Assembly: GCA_016744065.1 (NCBI GenBank)
Contig: JADGFA010000014.1
Span: forward strand, 1 to 64,000
Reading direction: 5' to 3'
Source of the DNA: Gammaproteobacteria bacterium
Lineage (GTDB): Bacteria; Pseudomonadota; Gammaproteobacteria; SZUA-229
Length of the DNA stretch: 64,000 bases
The position numbers were made by a program, and so were the translations under genes. Of the stretch, positions 1-6,921 are shown in pieces (within the stretch, counting starts at the first letter, position 1; each line of letters begins with the position of its first letter). Below the pieces are notes generated by a model, which searched no databases, was not told where the DNA came from, and worked only from the letters and a program-made list of their open reading frames with translations.

Positions 1-57
1 AGCGAAAGAAAACTACGTAATTATTTACTGGAAGACCGTGCTAGAGAAAACAGCTAA
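1..57 (+). CDS. C-terminal end of an unidentified protein (partial)
   Basis: An open frame runs in from the left edge and stops at TAA 55-57, giving 18 residues ending LEDRARENS. It is too short to assign to a family. The following 105 bases are noncoding and contain a small GCCTGT/ACAGGC hairpin at about 75-93. That this is a true gene end rather than a chance open frame is an inference from its charged composition and its position just before a non-coding gap. Confidence 0.3.
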   Translation, partial: SERKLRNYLLEDRARENS

Positions 58-162
58 AAAAACGGTCAAGTTCGCCTGTAAAAAACACAGGCTTGGACGC
101 GTAAACAGCACGCGCCACTTACCTCAGCGCTATATTTAGTAACCCAAAGGACAAGAAGCTTC

Positions 163-735
163 ATGATAAAAAAAATACAATATTTATTATTAATAGCATT
201 AGTTTTTGTAACAGGTTGTTCGTATAACCATAGTCTAAAAGTTGAAGATGCTGCTTATTCAAAGCAGGTATTCCCACCAGTATATCTTATAGTACGTCCA
301 CCTGGAGACTATGTAACAAACGGACAATTGGAGTATGCCAATGAGTTTACATATGAATTATCAAAGCGTAATAAGTTCAAGGCATTTACCAATTACACAG
401 GTTCCCCATATACTTTAGATATTGTTTATGGAGGAATGGACACAAGATCTCACCCTCAATTAATATGGTGGGTTATTACAGCTGCAAGCTTATTTATAAT
501 CCCTCATCAATTTGAGGCTGAATTTACTATGAATGCAAAAATATACAGAAATAATGAATTAATTAAGAAATATGAATACAAGGATACGCTTACAGGTTGG
601 GCCAGCTTGTTTAACACTCCAAGATCTGAGATGTCAGATATGCACGGCCAGCTCGCAGACCGTTTACTAAATGATCTGGAAAGAGATAATTTATTTACCA
701 ATGCGATATATACAAAAAAAGCAAAAAGCATATAA
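163..735 (+). CDS. Hypothetical lipoprotein, possible gene-cassette cargo
   Basis: A 190-residue protein of unknown function. It starts with a lipoprotein signal peptide (MIKK, a hydrophobic stretch, then lipobox VTGC with the acylated Cys near residue 19), so it should be anchored in the envelope. A second hydrophobic segment lies near residues 105-117 (WWVITAASLFIIP). An AAGGA Shine-Dalgarno lies upstream of ATG 163. The stop codon falls within the first bases of an attC-like site, the usual layout of an integron gene cassette, and AT content is high. No family was recognised; the lipoprotein call is firm, the cassette interpretation is inference. Confidence 0.7.
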   Translation: MIKKIQYLLLIALVFVTGCSYNHSLKVEDAAYSKQVFPPVYLIVRPPGDYVTNGQLEYANEFTYELSKRNKFKAFTNYTGSPYTLDIVYGGMDTRSHPQLIWWVITAASLFIIPHQFEAEFTMNAKIYRNNELIKKYEYKDTLTGWASLFNTPRSEMSDMHGQLADRLLNDLERDNLFTNAIYTKKAKSI

Positions 736-809
736 CAAGTCTCTGAAATCGTGTGTGCAAAAATCGGCACACACTCGGACCAAGCTAAACAACCAGCTTG
801 GCGTTAGGT
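731..809 (+). other. attC-like integron recombination site
   Basis: Seventy-nine bases begin with TATAACAAG, overlapping the stop codon of the preceding gene, and end with GCGTTAGGT, whose GTTAGGT matches the attC core GTTRRRY. Between them lie two imperfect stem-loops (TGTGTGC/GCACACA at about 752-774 and CCAAGCT/AGCTTGG at about 780-800). Length, position directly after a short ORF and end motifs fit an attC site; pairing of the outer boxes (AAG, CTG) is only partial. No integrase gene is in the window, so this may be a relic or a distal part of an array. Confidence 0.45.
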
Positions 810-865
810 GCCCAAGTGACCCACGAAAAGTAGACGCCTCAATTAACCAAATGAGGGTCTAAATT

Positions 866-1183
866 ATGACTAAGAAAACTAAAAACAAATACAATCATTA
901 CACTGAGGATTTCCGTCGAGAAGCAGTTCGTCGTTCAGAGCTACCTGACGTATCCGCTGTAGATGTTGCACGCGAATTGGGCATTCATCCCAATCAAATC
1001 TATAATTGGCGTAATCAATATAAACGTTTAACGGAGAAGCAATTTAATACTATGGATGGTGTCGATTACTCAAAACAAGAAAGTGAAGAGCTTCGCAAAC
1101 TCAAACGTCAAGTCGCTGACCTTAAAGAAGAGAATGAATTCTTAAAAAAGGCGACGGCGTACTTCGCCAAACCAAACTGGTAA
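866..1183 (+). CDS. IS3-family transposase OrfA
   Basis: A 105-residue transposase subunit. The N-terminal half is a helix-turn-helix of the Tnp_1/IS911 type (YTEDFRREAVRRSE, then VDVARELGIHPNQIYNWRNQ), which binds the element's inverted repeats. The C-terminal half is a leucine-zipper coiled coil (EELRKLKRQVADLKEENEFL) used for multimerisation. Length is normal for the family. The frame overlaps orfB through a slippery sequence near its 3' end, so it also forms the N-terminus of an OrfAB fusion. This gene itself looks intact. Confidence 0.9.
   Translation: MTKKTKNKYNHYTEDFRREAVRRSELPDVSAVDVARELGIHPNQIYNWRNQYKRLTEKQFNTMDGVDYSKQESEELRKLKRQVADLKEENEFLKKATAYFAKPNW
1144..1150 (+). promoter_or_regulatory. 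Programmed -1 frameshift site (A AAA AAG) of the IS
   Basis: The heptamer A AAA AAG is in the correct phase of orfA (TTA AAA AAG). A -1 slip moves the ribosome from the orfA frame into the open orfB frame, giving a fusion that continues GDGVLRQTKLVKYAFIESL before the first ATG of orfB. Such sites produce OrfAB transposase in the IS3 family; use here is inferred. Confidence 0.75.
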
Positions 1184-1230
1184 AGTACGCCTTTATTGAA
1201 TCACTGCGTGATGATTACGCGGTTGTTAAT

Positions 1231-2073
1231 ATGTGTTGTTGGACGAATGTAAGTCGCTCAGGTTATTACAAATGGCGCAATCGCAGTATGAGCTTACGCA
1301 AACAAAAGAAACAGCTTGTAACGAGCGCTGTCGTGACTACGTTTGAAACGTATAAGCATCGCTATGGTGCCAGGCGCATTACTGTCGAACTTAACGAGAC
1401 AGGTATACCCTGCAGTCTCAACCATATCGCTGACATCATGACTGAAAAAGGCTTGAAAGCCAGAAACGGGAAACATTATAAATATTTCCCTTCATTTAAT
1501 GCGCGCAACCATGTGAGTGATAACTTACTGGCACGCAATTTTACCGCTAGCAAGCCGAATGAGAAATGGGCCTCGGATATTACCTATATAAAAGTTGAAC
1601 GTGGCCATGTTTATTTAGCTGTTGTTATGGACCTGTTTTCACGAAAGATCATTGGCTGGTCGCTTGATACATCGATGACCAATCAGTTAATTATTGATGC
1701 CTTTAATATGGCTGTCGCAACTCGACAGGTACAGCCTGGATGTATACTTCACTCAGATCGTGGCGTTCAATATCGTTCTGGTGAATACCAATACCTATTG
1801 ATTAATGAAGGCATAAAACCTAGTATGAGTCGTAAGGGGAATTGTTGGGATAATGCAGCAATGGAATCATTCTTTGGAAGAATGAAGTTGAGTCTATTTA
1901 TGCAGAGCGATTTAATGGTAAGCAAGATGCTTATTGTTGTGTATTTGAATATATTGAAACTCTCTATAATCCGATTAGGCGACACTCTACTAATGGCTAC
2001 AAAAGCCCAAATAATTATGAAAATGAATATTACGATAAGTGCGCTTAAAACAGTGTCTACTTTTCGTGGGTAA
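1231..2073 (+). pseudogene. IS3-family transposase OrfB, frameshifted
   Basis: DDE recombinase of the rve superfamily. The first Asp (WASDITYI), second Asp (LHSDRGVQY) and catalytic Glu (WDNAAMESFFG) are present. Directly after the Glu motif one base is missing around 1885-1890 (ATGAAGTTGAG where the family reads M-K-V-E-S-I). The normal C-terminus, including YNPIRRHSTNGYKSP, continues in another frame and would stop at 2046-2048. The frame as it stands runs to a TAA inside the right inverted repeat, replacing about 55 residues with unrelated sequence. Loss of the conserved C-terminal segment probably inactivates the protein. The ATG at 1231 is nominal; the protein is normally made as the frameshift fusion. 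Confidence 0.85.
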
Positions 2074-2089
2074 CATCACCATATAAAAA

Positions 2090-2533
2090 ATGAATCAAGA
2101 GCAACAAGAATTAAAAGCATTAATTGAGCATTCAGAAGCAGTTGACTTTGCTCCCTTCGGTGAAGGGAGTAGTGAGTTATGGGTAAGTAAAACTGAAAAA
2201 GAACTAGGAATAAAACTACCCGCGTCATATAAATGGTGGTCATTGAATTATGGTGGTGGTGAAATATCAAATACAGAAATATACAGCATTTATGAAATGG
2301 AAGAAGTTGTAGGTGATGACATAGCCTACATGGCAAAGATAAACCAAAAAAACCAAGATATAGACATTAATGATAAACTTTATATTCTTGAAACAGGTCA
2401 TCATCAGGCGTACTTTGATACCACCAATATGTTAAATGAAGAATACCAAGTTGTAGAAGTATTTGATAATAACAAAGTAATACATACTAATTTTATTCAA
2501 TTCCTGATTTCACTAATAAGATCAATCGAATGA
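2090..2533 (+). CDS. SMI1/KNR4 (SUKH) family protein, likely immunity protein
   Basis: A 147-residue cytoplasmic protein with the SUKH signature: an N-terminal helix, KTEKELGIKLPASYKWW, the GGGEI turn after it, and a C-terminal segment ending in a helix (FIQFLISLIRSIE). SUKH proteins commonly neutralise contact-dependent or polymorphic toxins in bacteria, and stand-alone copies are frequent cargo in accessory islands and integron cassettes. No toxin lies beside it. It begins 16 bp after the IS end and is followed by TAACAAAACG, which resembles the start of an attC. Family assignment is good; the toxin it might counter cannot be told. Confidence 0.8.
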   Translation: MNQEQQELKALIEHSEAVDFAPFGEGSSELWVSKTEKELGIKLPASYKWWSLNYGGGEISNTEIYSIYEMEEVVGDDIAYMAKINQKNQDIDINDKLYILETGHHQAYFDTTNMLNEEYQVVEVFDNNKVIHTNFIQFLISLIRSIE

Positions 2534-2596
2534 AATTGGCTAACAAAACGTTTCAGTCTAACCCCAATGCCAGTAAGCTAAGCTCTAAGTCGTTCA

Positions 2597-3256
2597 TTAT
2601 AAAGCGCTTTTATATGCGGTAAAGTGTATATTGTTTTTGATGTTTTTCAATTTCCTTGGATTGCTCCGACCATCTCGAACAGCCTCAACGGTTCTGCTGA
2701 TATATTTAATTGTTCGGTGAATTAGAAATAAACAATCGTTGCCAATTAGTAACGTGAGTTGAATAATTTGATGTTTCATTTTTGATAGTGCCTGAGCAAA
2801 ATTAATTTTATATTTTAAGTTAAAATGCGTTGTTGCTTTTAATGTTATTTTTTGGGCTGCCATTACCATTAATGTAGTCAAATTAGATGCCATATTTTGG
2901 CGTAAAAATTTTGCTTAACTGACAAGGCTGACTTACCTGAAAAGTTTTCAATTTCAACCCATTGTTTTAAACGTTTATAGTTTTCTTCAATGCCCCAACG
3001 AAGATGGTAAAGACTTTTAAATAAACTGGTATCGTACTTAACCGTATCCATCAGATTTGTTATAAGCACTTCTATCTCATTTTTTAACTCAATACGAACA
3101 AGCCTTAGCTTAATAGGTTTAAATGATATTCCTTTTTCTTTGCATGTTCTTATAGATGAATTATTAGGCGTGATCGTAATTATTTTTACTTTCTTTTTAC
3201 TTGCGACAAAAGATTTAAATATTAAATCTCTATTGGCTTCATTCTTCTACCTGTCT
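2597..3256 (-). pseudogene. Decayed IS4-type transposase, C-terminal part
   Basis: Read on the minus strand, two frames join into one transposase C-terminus. The upstream piece contains the YREK signature of IS4 transposases: Y-x2-R-x3-E-x6-K in YHLRWGIEENYKRLK, preceded by a recognisable core (FVASKKKVKI, then IRTCKEKGISFKPIKLRLVR). A frameshift at about 2888 separates it from the downstream piece (ASNLTTLMVMAAQKI). A TAG stop interrupts the upstream part near 3250, and homology ends about 3256, just before the first MITE-like copy. No N-terminus or inverted repeats are left. This is a dead remnant. Confidence 0.7.
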
Positions 3257-3299
3257 CGGTCAGAAACAGCGCCCCGACGGAAGCAAGACTGGCACAGCC

Positions 3300-3370
3300 T
3301 TATCTGGATAACCCATAAATAAATACTTAGATTATATATACTTAACTATTAATATGGGTGTTTCAATAAG
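3300..3370. repeat. MITE-like palindromic element, copy 1 (internally deleted)
   Basis: Seventy-one bases run from TTATCTGGATAACCCATA to TATGGGTGTTTCAATAAG; the ends are imperfect inverted repeats. It matches copy 2 at 4428-4514 nearly throughout but lacks about 16 bases that in copy 2 form the right arm of the central hairpin. There is no coding capacity. Together the copies bracket the brnT-brnA genes. The parent transposon is not in the window. Confidence 0.65.
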
Positions 3371-3423
3371 CCTCACTATAACTCAAACACCATGATGCTA
3401 TTTATCTACAACTAATTATTAAA

Positions 3424-3600
3424 CTATTTTTTTATGATTTTACGGCTTCTTATATCTTTCTGCGTTATCAGTGGAGAGTCAGGATCGTTTTTTGCACGCT
3501 TTTCTACTTCTGCATCACTCATTGCACGTATTTTACTTACATTGAATAGTGGCGTTGTTGGCGCGCCTTTGATATGGTTTTTTTTGATTAATTTAGCCAT
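3424..3600 (-). CDS. Second short BrnA-like antitoxin
   Basis: A 58-residue protein, MAKLIKKNHIKG to SRKIIKK. Its centre (SDAEVEKRAKNDPDSPLIT) matches the centre of the gene just upstream (TEEEIEERAKNDPDSIPFT), showing a tandem duplication. That segment corresponds to the N-terminal toxin-binding part of BrnA antitoxins. The C-terminal ribbon-helix-helix of full BrnA proteins is missing, so this copy should bind toxin but not DNA by itself. It starts 7 bp after the stop of the first antitoxin gene, in one operon with the toxin. Confidence 0.6.
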   Translation of the reverse strand: MAKLIKKNHIKGAPTTPLFNVSKIRAMSDAEVEKRAKNDPDSPLITQKDIRSRKIIKK

Positions 3601-3607
3601 TATTAAA

Positions 3608-3805
3608 TTACCTGCCTCTAGGTGGATTTCTTTTTTTTACTTTTTTACTTTTAAAATCATTTTCAGTAAATGGTATCGAGTCAGGATCATTTTTAGCTCG
3701 TTCTTCAATCTCTTCCTCTGTTAATGAGTCCGCTTTTGTAAAATCAATATCACTATTGTCAACTGGATTATCTTTAGTGTGTTCTTGTTTAATTATTTTA
3801 CTCAT
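3608..3805 (-). CDS. brnA: Short BrnA-like antitoxin
   Basis: A 65-residue acidic protein with a basic tail (KSKKVKKRNPPRGR). The motif LTEEEIEERAKNDPDSIPFT resembles the N-terminal region of BrnA antitoxins, which wraps the BrnT toxin. The usual C-terminal ribbon-helix-helix (typically TVRLDADVL-like) is absent, making the protein shorter than common BrnA. The gene starts 3 bp after brnT, the toxin-first order normal for this system. The assignment rests on the motif plus context. Which of the two short antitoxins neutralises the toxin is open. Confidence 0.65.
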   Translation of the reverse strand: MSKIIKQEHTKDNPVDNSDIDFTKADSLTEEEIEERAKNDPDSIPFTENDFKSKKVKKRNPPRGR

Positions 3806-3808
3806 ACC

Positions 3809-4090
3809 TTAATTACCTCCATTTTGATATAAACGAAGCTCTTGTTTAGTTGCTTTTCTGACTGAAATTAAACGTATTGCTCCTTCCCCTCTTTCAGTGT
3901 AGACAACATAGAGAAGCTTAGTTCGATTGTCACGACCTAATATAATATAGCGACTTTCACCATAATCAAACCTTGAATCTTCAAATTCTATTGCATTGAT
4001 ATCATCAAATACAGGAATTCCGGCCTTCAATGGTATTTCATGATTTTTACGGTTTAGTTTGTCTTTGTCTTCACTCCACTCAAATAACAT
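3809..4090 (-). CDS. brnT: BrnT-type toxin (ribonuclease) of a type II toxin-antitoxin system
   Basis: A 93-residue protein with the BrnT pattern: N-terminal FEWSEDKDKLNRKNHEI (family FEWDxxKxxxNxxKHxI), the VFDD turn, YGESRYIILGRD, VVYTERGEG, and the C-terminal RLISVRKATKQELRLY with its conserved Arg, Lys and Glu. BrnT is a RelE-fold mRNA-cleaving toxin held inactive by BrnA. Length is normal. A GGAG Shine-Dalgarno lies 12 bases before ATG 4090. Two short antitoxin genes follow in the same operon. The module is bracketed by two MITE-like copies. Confidence 0.85.
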   Translation of the reverse strand: MLFEWSEDKDKLNRKNHEIPLKAGIPVFDDINAIEFEDSRFDYGESRYIILGRDNRTKLLYVVYTERGEGAIRLISVRKATKQELRLYQNGGN

Positions 4091-4321
4091 TTTATTTAAA
4101 CTCCGTTTTCTTTGTTATATTAAATGCTAATGCCAAGTTCGATTGACCGTAACAGTTTTTAACTTACTCGGCAATATTGAGCGAACGAAAGCCATATGAA
4201 ATAAATATGAAAACAGTGACGAGTCACCCATCGATAGTGAAAAGCATCATCAGCTTTTGAAATACGAACAAGATCGGCTGAGCCACTCAATGCATAACTG
4301 CCCTTAAAAGTATAAAAGTTA

Positions 4322-4430
4322 TCAAATTAATTCACTGGATTCTTCTAATATTGATACAACTGTCGATAGGCCCTGTTTTTTGAGTATTGCCAGATATTCT
4401 CCAATCTGAATACGACTGATTAACAACTTA
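4322..4430 (-). pseudogene. Orphan C-terminal gene fragment cut by MITE-like copy 2
   Basis: On the minus strand an open frame leaves the MITE-like element and codes for about 35 residues (ISRIQIGEYLAILKKQGLS, then VVSILEESSELI) ending at TGA 4322-4324. The composition looks like a real protein end with two amphipathic helices, and it begins exactly where the repeat ends. No family was recognised. It may be the tail of a gene disrupted by the repeat; a chance open frame is the alternative. Confidence 0.25.
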
Positions 4431-4514
4431 TCTGGACACCCATAACAACAAAATACTTAGACTATATCTAAGTATTTGTTTTTACTTAACTATTAATATG
4501 GGTGTCTCAATAAG
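4428..4514. repeat. MITE-like palindromic element, copy 2 (fuller form)
   Basis: Eighty-seven bases with 17-bp terminal inverted repeats that agree at 14 positions (TTATCTGGACACCCATA and the complement of TATGGGTGTCTCAATAA). The centre holds a perfect 11-bp hairpin (AAATACTTAGA, loop CTATA, TCTAAGTATTT). Copy 1 at 3300-3370 is the same element in the same orientation. No ORF. Structure and size fit a miniature inverted-repeat element moved by an absent transposase. The remaining sequence between brnT and this element (about 4091-4321) holds the brnT promoter region and nothing else I recognise. Confidence 0.7.
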
Positions 4515-4538
4515 CTGATAAGCTGTATAAACTTAGTG

Positions 4539-5066
4539 CTAGATAGCATCACGAAGGGTATCAATATGTATAAACATGGGGGTAGGTGCAGGATTTTCTC
4601 GAGATTTTAATGGTATAAAACCTCGCTCTTCATAGAAAGTATAGGCATTCTCATCAGCATCTAGATACAAACCGTAAATACCGATTTCATCTGCTGCCGC
4701 GACTGTTCGCAATATGATATTTTGAAGCAGTAACTTGCCTAATCCCCGCCCTTTGTATTCTTTATCAACACCTAGCATTACTAAACGGGATACAGGTATC
4801 CGGGCGGGTAAACTACCTTTTGATAACACACTTAACATATCGGCATTAATGCTAAACGCACTGATGGTATAGAAACCCACAAAACGATCATTGTTATCCG
4901 TATCAACCAGTACAAAACAGTTACTAAGTGACTGCTTGACCTGCTTCTTTAATGAACCCGCGACAAATTTATTAATCGCTTTATTTTCACAATCAAAGCG
5001 CTTTTGATTGATATAAGTTTTACTGGGATCGAAAGTTTCTAAGACAATCGTTTTGTTATCGCTCAA
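4539..5066 (-). CDS. GNAT acetyltransferase, TacT-type toxin
   Basis: A 175-residue GNAT-fold enzyme. The acetyl-CoA loop is visible as VDKEYKGRGLGKLLL (R/QxxGxG/A pattern), followed by YGLYLDADENAYTFYEERGF, where the Tyr fits the catalytic Tyr of TacT-like toxins. Members acetylate the aminoacyl group of charged tRNAs and block translation. The start overlaps the end of the DUF1778 antitoxin gene by 11 bases, the standard layout of these pairs, so expression is probably coupled. The gene ends just outside MITE-like copy 2. Confident as a toxin-antitoxin GNAT; the tRNA target is unknown. Confidence 0.85.
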   Translation of the reverse strand: MSDNKTIVLETFDPSKTYINQKRFDCENKAINKFVAGSLKKQVKQSLSNCFVLVDTDNNDRFVGFYTISAFSINADMLSVLSKGSLPARIPVSRLVMLGVDKEYKGRGLGKLLLQNIILRTVAAADEIGIYGLYLDADENAYTFYEERGFIPLKSRENPAPTPMFIHIDTLRDAI

Positions 5067-5334
5067 CTAGCGGCTCCATCGCCATCAGCTCTTTAAGTGC
5101 TTTCGTTGACTTAGCCGGCGCTCGCATAGCATCCATGAAGCTCTTTTGCTCATCACGAGAAAGTGACAATGCATTATATTCACTTAATACCACTTTCGCT
5201 CTGGCTTCAGATGATGACAACATAAACGAGGTTAGATCCTGACCAGACAATGACGCAGCATTATTAAGCATCTCTTTCATGGTTTGACTAGTTTTGATCT
5301 CTACGCGCGCGTCTTTCAATGCAGCTACACTCAT
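5056..5334 (-). CDS. DUF1778 antitoxin, TacA-type
   Basis: A 92-residue antitoxin. The N-terminus (ARVEIKTSQTMKEMLNNAA, then TSFML) is the ribbon-helix-helix that binds DNA as a dimer; the C-terminal helical part (LSRDEQKSFMDAMRAPAK) wraps the GNAT toxin encoded next. I start at ATG 5334 because GGAGGTGG lies 6 bases upstream; an in-frame GTG 15 bases earlier would place that Shine-Dalgarno inside the gene. The upstream region holds two palindromes sharing TACGGA/TATACGTATA-type sequence, the expected autoregulatory operators. Confidence 0.85.
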   Translation of the reverse strand: MSVAALKDARVEIKTSQTMKEMLNNAASLSGQDLTSFMLSSSEARAKVVLSEYNALSLSRDEQKSFMDAMRAPAKSTKALKELMAMEPLVER

Positions 5335-5365
5335 TTTTACCACCTCCACCTAACAATACGGACAA

Positions 5366-5427
5366 TATACGTATACTATATGCTAGAACATTGAATGTCA
5401 ACATAATACGGATACTATCCGTATTAT
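5366..5427. promoter_or_regulatory. Palindromic operators of the tacA/tacT-type operon
   Basis: A perfect 25-bp palindrome lies at 5403-5427: arms ATAATACGGATA and TATCCGTATTAT around a central C. A second palindrome, TATACGTATA, lies at 5366-5375, and AATACGGACAATA at 5356-5368 repeats half of the first. Both are directly upstream of the antitoxin gene. Ribbon-helix-helix antitoxins bind such paired repeats with their toxin to repress the operon; binding here is inferred. Confidence 0.6.
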
Positions 5428-5656
5428 AAAAACAACCAGTATTTGTTAACTTGTCCTGCATTCCAATGAAGACAATAAGCAGGTAATCGTCGCTACTTGT
5501 CGAGGCCTTCGACCATAAGCCCCAACAATATAACCATTATCATTGGATAAGGAAAAACCATACCCCACGAAAGAACTCATGTCCGGTTGCATTTAGTAAA
5601 CCGAAGCGTTGCAGATGCCCTCGACTGCACGAACCCAAAAATTCTGTCCGTAATCC
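5428..5656. other. Gene-poor stretch, no recognised feature
   Basis: This stretch lies upstream of the toxin-antitoxin operators. A 44-residue frame on the minus strand (5446-5580, beginning MSSFVGYGFSL) has no convincing ribosome binding site or family match. The composition is less AT-rich than the flanks, which hints at a fragment of mobile or foreign DNA. I see no RNA gene or repeat. Confidence 0.3.
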
Positions 5657-5860
5657 CTATATAAAGCAATCAACATAATCAGGATCTATTTTTCGCGGTA
5701 TCAAAAATTCTAATAACGCTTGATGAAACTTTAATACTTGATGATAATGCTCGAACACCTGATCTATCATAAGAAAATCTGGGTGATAGGAGTTGTTTTC
5801 ATCCTCCCATAAACCCCTCTGAAGATGAACAAATTTTTTTTGCAAAAAAAAATTCACCAC
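5657..5860 (-). CDS. Small hypothetical protein downstream of senB
   Basis: A possible 67-residue protein starting at a GTG 11 bases after the senB stop codon. It is rich in His, Phe and Leu (DQVFEHYHQVLKFHQALLEFL) and has an A/T-rich homopolymeric start. No domain is recognised. Support is weak: the start codon is GTG, there is no clear Shine-Dalgarno, and only the close spacing to senB suggests co-expression. It may instead be a remnant or a chance frame. Confidence 0.3.
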   Translation of the reverse strand: MVNFFLQKKFVHLQRGLWEDENNSYHPDFLMIDQVFEHYHQVLKFHQALLEFLIPRKIDPDYVDCFI

Positions 5861-5871
5861 TATATTAATAG

Positions 5872-6822
5872 TTAAAATTTATTTAACAACTCAGACCAGC
5901 CCAATCTCTCAGCACCCACCGTAAACAACTTCGCCCGCTCCTCACATTGCTGAGTTAAAACTTTAACAAACACCGTATCACTTTCTGCCTTTAACAAAAT
6001 TTCACACAATGCTTTTTCGTTTTTTACTGGAAAATAACCGGCATAATTCTCACCCAACAAACCAACTGAACCATCGATATCTGAGGCAATTACCGGTAAC
6101 CCAGCAACAACTGCTTCCGAAATAACATTTGCACCACCTTCCATTACTGAAGGCAATACCATTAAATGACAGCGGCCATAAGCTGCACGAACCTCGTTAT
6201 GAGGTACCTCACCAAACCACTGGTAACATGGATTAATTTTCATTTCTTTTTTTGCTCGATTAGCCCATTCATCATTATGCGCTTTCCCGTAATGTAATAT
6301 TCTAATGCGACTTTTTTTTGGCAAATCTCTTACTGCATAAGCTACACGTAAAGAATCTTTTTCTTCACGTAGATGTCCGACAACACAAATATCGAATGTA
6401 TCGACGGAACGTTCTGGTAAATTTTTTACGGGTAAAGCAGACTGATGTATTACATGAATTTTATCGTGCACTGATTCAGGTAAAGATCGATATGCCAGGT
6501 CATGTAATGTGACTAATTTATCGGCCAGGTGAATTGACCTTAATGTGGGCCCTGGGTGACTGTTAATAAAACGATATAAATCGGTGCCGGTCATAGCAAG
6601 CACTAATGGTCTGTCCGGGTATTTCTGTTTAAAATTCACAATTGATTCAGCACTGCGCCAGGCATGTAACGCCACCATTAAATCATATTCACTTCCATCC
6701 CAGCACACACTGATGTCTACTTTATGTCCCAGCTCAGTTAAAAAACCGGCCCAGCGTTGTGCTGTGGCCCGGTTTCCGTTTAGTGATCCCGGGGCTGCGG
6801 GGGTTATTATTCCGATATGCAT
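5872..6822 (-). CDS. senB: SenB-type selenosugar synthase (glycosyltransferase, TIGR04348-like)
   Basis: A 316-residue GT-B glycosyltransferase. The N-terminus (MHIGIITPAAPGSLNGNRA then TAQRWAGFL) carries the GNRxTAxRWA motif of the TIGR04348 family. The C-terminal nucleotide-sugar domain shows EGGANVISEAVVAGLPV. SenB joins selenophosphate to a UDP-sugar to form a selenosugar, the selenium donor for selenoneine. Divergent to it, 99 bp away, is a SenA homologue, which supports the specific assignment over a generic glycosyltransferase. Cytoplasmic. The usual third gene, senC (selenophosphate synthetase), is not beside it. Confidence 0.8.
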   Translation of the reverse strand: MHIGIITPAAPGSLNGNRATAQRWAGFLTELGHKVDISVCWDGSEYDLMVALHAWRSAESIVNFKQKYPDRPLVLAMTGTDLYRFINSHPGPTLRSIHLADKLVTLHDLAYRSLPESVHDKIHVIHQSALPVKNLPERSVDTFDICVVGHLREEKDSLRVAYAVRDLPKKSRIRILHYGKAHNDEWANRAKKEMKINPCYQWFGEVPHNEVRAAYGRCHLMVLPSVMEGGANVISEAVVAGLPVIASDIDGSVGLLGENYAGYFPVKNEKALCEILLKAESDTVFVKVLTQQCEERAKLFTVGAERLGWSELLNKF

Positions 6823-6921
6823 TTTTATATATTAGACTATCTTATGAAGATGATAAAACTATTACAGTTTCACCCTCTTATCTCAACAAAATAATTATAA
6901 TATATATGTCATAATCCAGAT

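Larger units (their letters stand above)
817..2073 (+). mobile_element. IS3-family insertion sequence (1257 bp), defective
   Basis: Near-perfect terminal inverted repeats share the core ACCCACGAAAAGTAGAC (left end TGACCC at 817, right end GGGTAA at 2073). Inside are the two overlapping reading frames typical of IS3 elements: orfA with a helix-turn-helix and orfB with a DDE integrase core in the -1 frame, joined by a slippery A AAA AAG. No short target duplication is evident (AAG on the left, CAT on the right), suggesting old insertion or later change. orfB carries a frameshift, so the copy is probably inactive. It sits 7 bp beyond the attC-like core and splits that site from the following SUKH gene. 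Confidence 0.9.

Noticed and set aside
60-150. Short hairpins before the first lipoprotein gene, considered as another attC site
   Set aside because: GCCTGT/ACAGGC and GCGT/ACGC stems exist, but no GTTRRRY core or matching start box was found.
5446-5580. 44-residue frame on the minus strand beginning MSSFVGYGFSL
   Set aside because: No clear Shine-Dalgarno, no family match and short length; described only as part of the gene-poor stretch.
5540-5640. ACTCATGTCCGGTT resembling the end of a group II intron domain V
   Set aside because: The rest of the domain V hairpin and any intron-encoded protein are missing, so the likeness is probably chance.
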